From an uncultured bacterium (GTDB taxonomy: Bacteria > Pseudomonadota > Gammaproteobacteria > Burkholderiales > Burkholderiaceae_E), in assembly GCA_903864485.1 (NCBI GenBank), contig CAIPGD010000134.1, positions 1-6,432 on the forward strand: 6,432 nt of DNA. Reading direction: 5' to 3'. Made by a program: the position numbers and the translations under genes. This document shows positions 1 to 6,196 of the stretch, one piece after another. The notes under the pieces are model-generated. The model saw only the letters and a program-made list of their open reading frames with translations, was not told the origin of the DNA and searched no databases. How positions within the stretch are numbered: the first letter of the stretch is position 1; the number at the start of each line of letters is the position of its first letter.

Positions 1-210
1 ACCATGCGCCTCGCTGACAATCTCTTCGAGGGCAGCCTCGGTCATGCCAGGGTAGTGCTCAAGCGTGAGCGTGCTGACGGCGGTGCCCTCGTGGAGGTCG
101 CGCACCGTGCCAATGAAACTCACGATTGCGCCAACGTCGGTCCGCACTCCCCTTAAAACATTGATTTCAGCGCCTGCATCAAATTCCTCGGCCTGGATAC
201 GAACGGCCAT
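1..210 (-). CDS. moaE: Molybdopterin synthase catalytic (large) subunit MoaE, N-terminal part
   Basis: The first 70 codons of MoaE, read leftwards from an ATG at 210-208; the window edge removes the rest. MoaE is the large subunit of molybdopterin synthase. With thiocarboxylated MoaD it puts two sulfurs on cyclic pyranopterin monophosphate to make molybdopterin in the cytoplasm. The visible part starts MAVRIQAEEFDAGAEIN and carries the family segment GAIVSFIGTVRD (about residues 27-38), then LTLEHYPGM (about 48-56), which I recall as nearly identical to E. coli MoaE. The family is about 150 residues long, so roughly half is missing, including the catalytic lysine region. It starts 4 bp after the moaD stop codon. 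A run of G within the last moaD codons (GGGGGGC) could serve as a weak ribosome binding site, consistent with coupling to moaD. Identification is firm; activity cannot be judged from this fragment. Confidence 0.95.
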   Translation of the reverse strand, partial: MAVRIQAEEFDAGAEINVLRGVRTDVGAIVSFIGTVRDLHEGTAVSTLTLEHYPGMTEAALEEIVSEAHG

Positions 211-214
211 CGGC

Positions 215-472
215 TCAGCCCCCCGTGACGGGCGGGAAAAAAGCGACCTCCGCATCCGGCGTTAATTCGGTGTCGGGCGCGGCCATTCGCTGAGCCACTG
301 CCGCACGGACGCTGCGTCCTTGCGCAAGAGCACTCTCCCACACGCCGCCTCGTGCAAGAAGCCAGTCGCGCAAATCGCCCACGGTCTTGACGTGCGATGG
401 AACTTCGACCACCTCGCGATCGAGGCCGAGTGCTTCGCGCAGACTTGCAAAGTAGAGGATCGTCAGTTTCAT
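215..472 (-). CDS. moaD: Molybdopterin synthase sulfur-carrier (small) subunit MoaD
   Basis: A complete 85-residue protein with a ubiquitin-like (beta-grasp, ThiS/MoaD) profile. It opens MKLTILYFASLREALG, has the middle TVGDLRDWL segment typical of the family, and ends in AFFPPVTGG. The C-terminal Gly84-Gly85 is the key feature: MoeB-type enzymes adenylate it and it is then converted to a thiocarboxylate that donates sulfur within the MoaD-MoaE complex. Length matches the family norm of about 80-85 residues. The ATG at 472-470 is used because the protein then starts directly with the first beta strand. It lies 21 bp after the moeA stop, without a strong Shine-Dalgarno sequence. It is followed after 4 bp by moaE, its obligate partner. 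No MoeB homologue is in the window. Nothing suggests damage. Confidence 0.96.
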   Translation of the reverse strand: MKLTILYFASLREALGLDREVVEVPSHVKTVGDLRDWLLARGGVWESALAQGRSVRAAVAQRMAAPDTELTPDAEVAFFPPVTGG

Positions 473-493
473 CGTCAGTTCAATCGGTAGACC

Positions 494-1741
494 TTAGTGC
501 AACAGGGCATCAAAGGGCAGGAACCGCACGCGGTCCCCGCGCGAAATCGCTTGCCCGGCAGGACAATCGACCAGGCCATCGCTGACGACGGCAGAGGTCA
601 GGACAGCAGGTCCTTGATTGGGAAACAACACCAGCCCGCCCTCGGCATCAATTGATGCGCGCAAAAACTCACGGCGGCGATCGGGCCGCGGCCAATCAAA
701 ATGGGCCTCCATCACCAGCGACCGCGGTGTCACGTCAGCCACCCCTTGCAGACGCAAGATCAGGGGCCGAACGGCGATCAAAAAGGTGACCAAACTGGAA
801 ACCGGGTTTCCTGGCAAGCCGATGAAATGCGCGCTGCCATGGCCGTCCGGGCGGCGCACTTCCCCAAACGCCAGGGGCTTGCCGGGCTTCATGGCGACCT
901 GCCACAGAGCGAGCTTGCCCTCGGCCTTAACCGCGGGTTTGACATGGTCTTCTTCACCCACCGACATGCCACCCGAACTCACAATCAGATCCGCGCGGCG
1001 CGCGGCCTCGCGCAAGGTGGCCCGGGTCGCGTCGAGTACGTCGGGAATCAAACCCAGGTCGTCCACCTCACAACCCAGGTTGCGCAGCAGGTTGATTAAT
1101 ACAAACCGGTTGGACTCATAGATCGCACCGGGGGCCAAGGGTTGGCCCGGCGCCACCAGCTCGTCACCAGTGAAAAAACAGGCAACGCGCAAACGGCGGC
1201 GCACCGACAATGTCGCAGCGCCCACGGAGGCGGCCAAGCCAGCCGCCTGAGGCGTCAACCGTGAGCCACCAGGCAGGATCACCGAGCCCACGCGGATATC
1301 GTCGCCAGCGCGTCGAATCCATTGCCCCGCGGTTGGAATATGCGGAAATGAAACACCTGCAGTTGATTCGACGGCGTCTTCCTGCATCACCACGGCATCG
1401 GCCCCATCGGGCAGGTCGGCGCCGGTAAAAATCCGCGCGACCGTACTGAGTTCGAGCGGCTGAGCGGGTTGACCCGCGGGAATGCGCTGCGAGATGGTAA
1501 GAAACCTGGAACCTGCCTCCGAGAGGTTTGCCTCGGGCAAATCACTGAGCCGGATCGCCCAGCCGTCACGCTCGGACTTGTCCGTTGCAGGCACATCGAT
1601 CGAGGAGACCAGTGGCTCGGCGAGGACCCGGCCAGCGGCATCGAGCGTCGAGACCCACTCGGTTTCAGCCACCGGTGTTGCGGCCTCCAGCAAATGGGTG
1701 AGCGCGTCGTCAAGCGACATCAAGGGCGCGGGACGATTCAT
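494..1741 (-). CDS. moeA: Molybdopterin molybdenumtransferase MoeA
   Basis: A 415-residue cytoplasmic enzyme that inserts molybdate into adenylylated molybdopterin to give molybdenum cofactor; about the usual length (E. coli MoeA is 411). Visible family landmarks in order: an N-terminal DDAL segment, the SxMDGYA-equivalent at 56-62, which here reads SERDGWA and keeps Asp59, FTGADLPDGADAVVMQE (105-121), the molybdopterin-binding-like domain with FFTGDEL (189-195, Glu194), SSGGMSVGEEDH (255-266), MKPGKP (284-289), and GLPGNP (308-313). The C-terminal domain IV follows to residue 415. I chose the ATG at 1741-1739 over an in-frame TTG three codons upstream, because this ATG overlaps the thrC stop as ATGA, a classic coupled start. 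There is no strong ribosome binding site, consistent with reinitiation by ribosomes leaving thrC. The altered SERDGWA motif is unusual; otherwise the gene looks intact. Confidence 0.95.
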   Translation of the reverse strand: MNRPAPLMSLDDALTHLLEAATPVAETEWVSTLDAAGRVLAEPLVSSIDVPATDKSERDGWAIRLSDLPEANLSEAGSRFLTISQRIPAGQPAQPLELSTVARIFTGADLPDGADAVVMQEDAVESTAGVSFPHIPTAGQWIRRAGDDIRVGSVILPGGSRLTPQAAGLAASVGAATLSVRRRLRVACFFTGDELVAPGQPLAPGAIYESNRFVLINLLRNLGCEVDDLGLIPDVLDATRATLREAARRADLIVSSGGMSVGEEDHVKPAVKAEGKLALWQVAMKPGKPLAFGEVRRPDGHGSAHFIGLPGNPVSSLVTFLIAVRPLILRLQGVADVTPRSLVMEAHFDWPRPDRRREFLRASIDAEGGLVLFPNQGPAVLTSAVVSDGLVDCPAGQAISRGDRVRFLPFDALLH

Positions 1742-3174
1742 CGGCCGCAACGTTGAACGATCAGTGCCTTCAGTTGCGCCAGATCGGCGGGCATACGCAC
1801 ATAGCGCTGGGCCCGGCTCTCAATACCGACGTGCGCCGTCGGGCGAGCGGGCTCGACGCCCAAGGCTTCGATCATGGTCTGCGCGAATTTTGCTGGCTGG
1901 GCGGTCTCAAGGACCACCATCGGGACACCGGCTTCACGCCAGCGTTCAGCGATGTTGAGCCCATCGGCAGTATGCGGATCCACCGCGACCCCGTAGCGAG
2001 TGAATGCCGATTGAATCGTCGCAAGGCGCTCGGCATGGCTACTGCGACCAGATACAAATCCGAACTCGGTGGCTGCGCGTGCAAAGGCAGCAGTTCCACC
2101 CAGATCAAATTGTCCGGTCTGATCCAAGCTGCGCCAAAGCTCGGCCACCTTCGCGCCGTCACCATCAAAGAGGTCAAACACAAAGCGCTCAAAGTTGGAC
2201 GCTTTGGAAATATCCATCGATGGGCTCGAGGTCTGCCAGGTGCGGGCGGCGGAACGGGGCGCATAACGGCCCGTCCGGAAGAATTCGTCCAGCACATCGT
2301 TCTCGTTGGTCGCCACGACGAGGCGCGACATTGGCACCCCCATGCGGCGAGCGATGTGCCCGGCAAGCACGTTGCCGAAATTGCCCGAGGGCACGGCGAA
2401 CGAAACCGGCCCTGGCACATCCAGCCCGTCGGTGGCCCGTAACCAACCGTGAACGTAATAGACGACCTGTGCGACCACACGGGCCCAGTTGATCGAATTG
2501 ACGGTGCCAATCGACCAGCGCGCCTTGAATGGCGCATCGTTGGAGACCGCTTTCACCAAATCCTGAGAGGTATCGAACACCCCATCAACGGCCACGTTGA
2601 CGATGTTGTCATCCAGCAGCGAAAACATCTGGGCCGTCTGAAACGGACTCATCCGGCCAGCCGGCGAAAGCATGACAACCCGGACGCCTTGTTTACCCCG
2701 CATTGCGTATTCGGCGGCGCTACCGGTATCGCCACTGGTCGCCCCCAGAATGTTCAACACCTGACCACGCTCGGTCAGCACCCATTCAAACAGGTTGCCC
2801 AGCAACTGCATCGCCATGTCTTTGAAGGCGAGTGTGGGTCCTTCCGAAAGCTTGAGCAGATGCAGACCCGGCTCGAGTGTGGCGAGCGGGGCAATCGCCG
2901 GCGACCCAAAGGCCTCGGCCGTATAACTGCGATCGATCAACGACTGCAATGTGTGCAGCGGGATATCCGTTGCAAATCGTTGCAACACTTCAAAGGCAAG
3001 CGACGCGTAGGACAGCGAGCGCCAGCCATTTAAGGTTTCAGAATCAACCGTCGGAATACGTTCGGGCATTGCCAGCCCGCCGTCAGCGGCAAGCCCACCG
3101 AGCAGGATGTCGGTGAAGTCTGCGCTCAGTGCATCCCCAACAACCGCTCCGCCGCGGGTAGAGAGGTAACGCAT
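1738..3174 (-). CDS. thrC: Threonine synthase
   Basis: A 478-residue PLP enzyme that converts O-phospho-L-homoserine to L-threonine and phosphate, the last step of threonine synthesis. It is the long form common in proteobacteria and fungi. The N-terminal lid domain has YLSTRGG (3-9) and DILLGGLAADGGL (22-34). The PLP-binding lysine is Lys118 in TLAFKD. GATSGDTGSAA (144-154) is the substrate phosphate/carboxylate region, and VPSGNFGN (261-268) is the PLP-phosphate loop. SPSMDISKASNFERFVF (317-333) and DPHTADG (399-405) are family signatures. It starts with ATG at 3174-3172, sharing one base with the hom stop codon (TGATG). A GGAAG sequence at 3189-3185, inside hom, lies about 10 bases before the start. 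Its stop overlaps the moeA start by 4 bp. Homoserine kinase (thrB), which would supply its substrate, is not adjacent. All key residues I can place are present. Confidence 0.97.
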   Translation of the reverse strand: MRYLSTRGGAVVGDALSADFTDILLGGLAADGGLAMPERIPTVDSETLNGWRSLSYASLAFEVLQRFATDIPLHTLQSLIDRSYTAEAFGSPAIAPLATLEPGLHLLKLSEGPTLAFKDMAMQLLGNLFEWVLTERGQVLNILGATSGDTGSAAEYAMRGKQGVRVVMLSPAGRMSPFQTAQMFSLLDDNIVNVAVDGVFDTSQDLVKAVSNDAPFKARWSIGTVNSINWARVVAQVVYYVHGWLRATDGLDVPGPVSFAVPSGNFGNVLAGHIARRMGVPMSRLVVATNENDVLDEFFRTGRYAPRSAARTWQTSSPSMDISKASNFERFVFDLFDGDGAKVAELWRSLDQTGQFDLGGTAAFARAATEFGFVSGRSSHAERLATIQSAFTRYGVAVDPHTADGLNIAERWREAGVPMVVLETAQPAKFAQTMIEALGVEPARPTAHVGIESRAQRYVRMPADLAQLKALIVQRCGR

Positions 3175-4496
3175 CAGCTGAGATCTTCCATGCGCAGGCG
3201 CACAACGGGGCCCAACACGGTGGGTAAGGCCTCGATGGCCGCGATCGCCTCGTCGACATCGCGCTCAAGCGCCCGATGGGTCAGCAGCACGACGTCGGTC
3301 GAGTTCTCACCGGCGCCTGGCTCCGGCTGCAGTACCGACCCAATCGAGATGCCGCGCTGAGCGACAATCCGCGTCACATCGGCCAAAACCCCAGGCTGAT
3401 CGGCCACGGCCATGCGCAGGTAGTACCCGCTCTCGATGTCACCAATCGGCAACACGGGAAGATCGGACAGCGCGTCGGGCTGGAAAGCGAGATGGGGAAC
3501 CCGATGATCCGGGTCGGCCGTCAGGGTGCGAGTGACATCGACGAGGTCAGCCACCACGGCGCTAGCGGTCGGTTCGGCGCCTGCACCTTTGCCATAAAAC
3601 ATCGTATGACCGACTGCATCGCCATGGACCCAGACAGCATTCATTGCGCCCTCGACACTGGCAAGCAGTCGGCTCGAAGGAATCAAGGTCGGGTGGACCC
3701 GCAATTCGAACCCGAGCGGCAGGCCGTTGCGCTCACGCCGCCGCGCAATGCCAAGCAGCTTGATCCGGTAGCCCAGTTGTTCTGCAAACCGAATATCTTT
3801 CGCGTCGAGATGACGAATCCCCTCGATGTGTGCGGACTCAAATCGCATCGGCGTACCGAACGCAATCGCGGCCATGATGGTTGCCTTGTGGGCGGCATCA
3901 ATGCCGTCGATATCAAAGGTGGGATCCGCCTCGGCGTAACCGAGTTGCTGGGCTTGCGCGAGGACCTCTGCGAACGGCAAACCGCGCGACCGCATCTCGG
4001 AAAGAATGAAATTTGTGGTGCCGTTGATGATCCCCGCGATCCACTCGATCCGGTTCGCGGCCAAGCCTTCACGTAAGGCCTTGATGATCGGAATACCACC
4101 CGCTACGGCGGCCTCAAATGCAACCATCACGCCACGCTCGTGAGCCGCGGCAAAGATGGCATTGCCATGCACTGCAAGCAGCGCTTTGTTGGCCGTCACC
4201 ACATGTTTACCGGCAGCAATGGCGCGCATCACCAAGGTGCGCGCAATGTCATAACCACCAATGAGCTCGACCACAACGTCGATATCGGGGGCATCCACAA
4301 TAGCGCTAGCATCGGTCGTCACTTCAGCACGACCATCCGCGACCCGAGCGGCTCGATCAAGGTCGAGGTCTGCAATTCGAACGATCTGAATGGCGCGCCC
4401 GGCTCGCCGCGCGATCTCATCGGCATTGCGGGCTAGCACGGCGAAGGTGCCGGCGCCAACGGTACCAGCCCCGAGCAGACCAACGCGCACCGTCAT
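3174..4496 (-). CDS. hom: Homoserine dehydrogenase with C-terminal ACT domain
   Basis: A 440-residue monofunctional homoserine dehydrogenase that reduces L-aspartate 4-semialdehyde to L-homoserine with NAD(P)H, the branch point to threonine and methionine. The Rossmann fold begins at once with VGLLGAGTVGAG (5-16), so the ATG at 4496-4494 is the right start. TANK (101-104), NGTTNFIL (158-165) and GYAEADPTFDIDGID (186-200) with Asp200 and Lys204 are the catalytic and substrate-binding region; Lys104, Glu189, Asp200 and Lys204 match the residues known from yeast homoserine dehydrogenase. A C-terminal ACT domain (about 358-435, starting YYLRMAVADQPGVLADVTR) predicts allosteric feedback, probably by threonine. 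There is no aspartokinase domain, unlike E. coli ThrA or MetL. Its start overlaps the alaC stop as ATGA, and its stop overlaps the thrC start as TGATG, so it is the middle gene of a coupled trio. No damage is seen. Confidence 0.97.
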   Translation of the reverse strand: MTVRVGLLGAGTVGAGTFAVLARNADEIARRAGRAIQIVRIADLDLDRAARVADGRAEVTTDASAIVDAPDIDVVVELIGGYDIARTLVMRAIAAGKHVVTANKALLAVHGNAIFAAAHERGVMVAFEAAVAGGIPIIKALREGLAANRIEWIAGIINGTTNFILSEMRSRGLPFAEVLAQAQQLGYAEADPTFDIDGIDAAHKATIMAAIAFGTPMRFESAHIEGIRHLDAKDIRFAEQLGYRIKLLGIARRRERNGLPLGFELRVHPTLIPSSRLLASVEGAMNAVWVHGDAVGHTMFYGKGAGAEPTASAVVADLVDVTRTLTADPDHRVPHLAFQPDALSDLPVLPIGDIESGYYLRMAVADQPGVLADVTRIVAQRGISIGSVLQPEPGAGENSTDVVLLTHRALERDVDEAIAAIEALPTVLGPVVRLRMEDLS

Positions 4497-5707
4497 GCTG
4501 CCGCCCGAGGAATCAGACCATCGCGACGGAACATGTCGCGCACGCCGCGCACCGCTTGACGCGTTCGCTGCTCGTTTTCAATCAGTGCAAACCGAACGTA
4601 CGAATCGCCCAGTTCGCCAAAACCGATGCCGGGCGATACGGCGACCTTGGCGTCGGCCAGCAACTTGCGTGCAAACTCGAGTGAGCCGGCCGCGCGGTAA
4701 GGCTCTGGGATCAGGGCCCAGATGTACATCGACGCGCGCGGCAAATCGACCTGCCACCCCGCCTCAATCAAACCGCGGGCGAGAACATCCCGACGATTCT
4801 GGTATTGCAAACGGATCTCTTCAACGCAATCCTGCGGACCATCAAGAGCGGCAATCGCCGCAACCTGAATCGGCGTGAAAGTGCCGTAGTCGTGATAACT
4901 CTTGATACGGGCAAGCGCAGACACAAGACGCTGATTGCCCACCATAAAGCCGATGCGCCAGCCCGCCATGTTGTAGCTCTTGGACATGGTGAAGAACTCC
5001 ACCGCGACATCGCGTGCACCCGGCACCTCCATGATCGAGGGCGCCCGGAATCCATCGAACGTAATGTCGGCGTAAGCGAGATCATGGACAACCAAAATGT
5101 CGTGTTCGCGCGCAAGCGCCACGATGCGCTCGAAAAAGGGCAGCTCGACGCAGATCGCGGTCGGATTACTGGGGAAGCCCAGGATCATCATCTTGGGCTT
5201 TTTGCCCTCGGTCGCAAGGTCGGCGATCGCGTGCTCGATCCCGGCGATGAAATCAACCCCGGGCTCCATCGGAACCGAACGGATATCGGCACCCGCGATC
5301 ACAGCGCCGTAAATATGGATCGGATAACTGGGGTTGGGCACCAAAACGACATCGCCCCGATCGAGCGTCGCAAGCATCAAATGGGCAAGGCCTTCTTTAG
5401 AGCCAATCGTGACGATGGCCTCAGACTCTTGATCGATCTCAACATTGAAACGACGTCCGTACCAGTCGCTGATGGCTTTGCGTAAGCGCGGAATGCCCTT
5501 GGACACTGAATACCCATGGGTATCGGGACGCTTGGACGCCTCCACCAACTTGTCAACGATGTGCTGAGGGGTTTCGCCGTCAGGGTTGCCCATGCTCATG
5601 TCGATGATGTCTTCGCCACGACGACGCGCAGCCATCTTGAGCTCGGCGGTGATGTTGAAGACGTAGGGCGGCAGACGCGCGATACGCGTAAATTCGCGTT
5701 CCGACAT
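4493..5707 (-). CDS. alaC: Alanine-synthesizing pyruvate aminotransferase AlaC (class I/II, PLP)
   Basis: A 404-residue fold-type I aminotransferase. It closely resembles, by memory, E. coli AlaC (YfdZ), which moves an amino group from glutamate to pyruvate to form alanine. It opens MSEREFTRIARLPPYVFNIT. Landmarks: MSMGNPDGETP (37-47), GSKEGLAHLMLATLD (102-116), VPNPSYPIHIYGAVIAGA (123-140), GFPSNPT (177-183, Asn181), VVHDLAYAD (206-214, Asp209 and Tyr212 for the PLP ring), SKSYNMAGWRIGF (242-254, PLP lysine Lys243), and VRFALIEN (371-378, Arg372 for the substrate carboxylate). An open frame runs 101 codons further upstream to 6010, but that part lies opposite the Mth938-like gene and has no family match, so the ATG at 5707-5705 is preferred although no clear ribosome binding site precedes it. 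It is probably the first gene of the minus-strand operon, and its stop overlaps hom. Substrate range is inferred. Confidence 0.95.
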   Translation of the reverse strand: MSEREFTRIARLPPYVFNITAELKMAARRRGEDIIDMSMGNPDGETPQHIVDKLVEASKRPDTHGYSVSKGIPRLRKAISDWYGRRFNVEIDQESEAIVTIGSKEGLAHLMLATLDRGDVVLVPNPSYPIHIYGAVIAGADIRSVPMEPGVDFIAGIEHAIADLATEGKKPKMMILGFPSNPTAICVELPFFERIVALAREHDILVVHDLAYADITFDGFRAPSIMEVPGARDVAVEFFTMSKSYNMAGWRIGFMVGNQRLVSALARIKSYHDYGTFTPIQVAAIAALDGPQDCVEEIRLQYQNRRDVLARGLIEAGWQVDLPRASMYIWALIPEPYRAAGSLEFARKLLADAKVAVSPGIGFGELGDSYVRFALIENEQRTRQAVRGVRDMFRRDGLIPRAAA

Positions 5708-5739
5708 AGCTTTAGATACCGAGTTTGGTGCGCAACATC

Positions 5740-5759
5740 CGATAATGTAGCAATTATCG
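5740..5759. repeat. Perfect 7-bp inverted repeat in the divergent promoter region
   Basis: The sequence shows arms CGATAAT and ATTATCG separated by the 6-base spacer GTAGCA. The dyad sits in the middle of the 63-bp divergent gap, 32 bp from the alaC start and 11 bp from the GTG start of the plus-strand gene. It could be an operator for a dimeric repressor, or simply two face-to-face -10 elements that happen to be symmetric. It is too AT-rich and lacks the U-tract needed for a terminator. The regulator, if any, is unknown. Confidence 0.5.
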
Positions 5760-5760
5760 A

Positions 5761-5765
5761 TGGAG
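5761..5765 (+). promoter_or_regulatory. Ribosome binding site deciding the GTG start of the Mth938-like gene
   Basis: TGGAG, with GGAG at 5762-5765, lies 5 bases before the GTG at 5771. This is good Shine-Dalgarno spacing, and no in-frame ATG lies nearby upstream. It supports the GTG start, which also gives the expected MKLH-type N terminus for this family. Confidence 0.7.
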
Positions 5766-5770
5766 TTGCC

Positions 5771-6154
5771 GTGAAGTTGCATGTGGAAGGGGCCGGCATC
5801 GGCTCCAGAATTACCGCCTATGGCGAAGACTGGATTGAGGTCGATCGGGTGCGCCACCAGGGCGCGCTCGCCCTCATGCCAGAAAAGGGCGTCATGCCTT
5901 GGCCAGAAGCTCAGTTTGAGGCACTGACCAGAGCGCATTTCGATGGCCTGATCGAGTGGCAGCCCGATGTCGTGCTGCTGGGCACCGGGGCCCGCCTGAA
6001 ATTCCCCCACCCGAAGCTGGTCGCAGGTCTGGCTGCCGTTCGGGTGGGTGTCGAAGCCATGGATACGGCAGCCGCTTGTCGCACCTACAACGTGCTCGCC
6101 GGCGAGGATCGGCGCGTGATTGCCGTATTTTTACCGACTCTTCTGATCCCTTAA
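5771..6154 (+). CDS. Mth938-like domain (DUF498/NDUFAF3-type) protein
   Basis: A small 127-residue soluble protein starting at GTG (read as Met): MKLHVEGAGI. It carries the family landmarks VVLLGTG (67-73) followed by a KFPHP stretch (77-81), then GVEAMDTAAACRTYNVLAGE (93-112), with the conserved Arg-Thr-Tyr-Asn. This is the MTH938/DUF498 fold, a three-layer beta-alpha protein of unknown biochemical role in bacteria. The mitochondrial relative NDUFAF3 helps assemble respiratory complex I, so a link to respiratory complex assembly is possible but only by analogy. Length matches the usual 120-130 residues of bacterial members. The start is supported by GGAG 5 bases upstream. The same frame is open further upstream, but that part lies opposite alaC and is rejected. 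It is divergent from alaC and is followed on the same strand by bcp after a short gap with no terminator visible. No signal peptide or membrane segment is seen. Confidence 0.88.
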   Translation: MKLHVEGAGIGSRITAYGEDWIEVDRVRHQGALALMPEKGVMPWPEAQFEALTRAHFDGLIEWQPDVVLLGTGARLKFPHPKLVAGLAAVRVGVEAMDTAAACRTYNVLAGEDRRVIAVFLPTLLIP

Positions 6155-6171
6155 TCGTCCGTTAATAGGCT

Positions 6172-6180
6172 TGTGATAAT
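6172..6180 (+). promoter_or_regulatory. Possible extended -10 promoter element before bcp
   Basis: TGTGATAAT fits an extended -10 (TGn followed by a hexamer one base from TATAAT). Transcription would then start near 6187, leaving about 10 bases before the ATG at 6197. It overlaps the alternative bcp ATG at 6179, which could not be used from this transcript. No good -35 is seen; TTAATC around 6151 is a weak candidate. The element is tentative, and bcp may also be read through from the upstream gene. Confidence 0.3.
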
Positions 6181-6196
6181 GTCAAAGAGTGAACAA

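Larger units (their letters stand above)
5708..5770. promoter_or_regulatory. Divergent intergenic region between alaC and the Mth938-like gene
   Basis: This 63-bp gap is the only place where the minus-strand operon and the plus-strand pair diverge, so it should carry promoters for both, unless signals extend into the coding ends. It is more AT-rich than the flanking genes. It contains two -10-like GATAAT hexamers, one per strand (5741-5746 plus; 5758-5753 minus). I found no convincing TTGACA-like -35 element at a suitable distance for either. The space is too short for a threonine or isoleucine attenuator with a leader peptide, and no riboswitch-sized structure fits. Promoter function is inferred from gene layout. 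Confidence 0.55.

Noticed and set aside
618..1121. A 167-codon plus-strand open frame opposite moeA
   Set aside because: It is a shadow of a well-supported gene; its translation is Arg/Ser/Pro-rich without motifs.
1742..1750. TTG at 1750 as the moeA start
   Set aside because: It would add only Met-Arg-Pro and has no better ribosome binding site. The ATG at 1741 forms the ATGA overlap with thrC.
1753..2442. A 229-codon plus-strand open frame opposite thrC, with others at 2449-3033 and 4805-5485
   Set aside because: These are antisense shadows of thrC and alaC with low-complexity, Arg/His/Gly-rich translations and no family match.
3276..4076. A 266-codon plus-strand open frame opposite hom
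   Set aside because: hom is complete with all motifs on the other strand. High GC in third codon positions commonly opens antisense frames, and the translation shows no recognisable domain.
5708..5770. A threonine/isoleucine leader-peptide attenuator ahead of the amino-acid operon
   Set aside because: The gap is only 63 bp and contains no open frame rich in Thr or Ile codons and no terminator hairpin.
5708..6010. A 101-codon upstream extension of alaC in the same frame
   Set aside because: It runs opposite the Mth938-like coding sequence and through the divergent gap and has no resemblance to aminotransferase N termini. The protein matches E. coli AlaC from MSEREFTRI onward.
6149..6165. A possible terminator between the Mth938-like gene and bcp (TTAATCGTCCGTTAA)
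   Set aside because: The short TTAA symmetry has no GC-rich stem and no T-tract, so a Rho-independent terminator is not supported.
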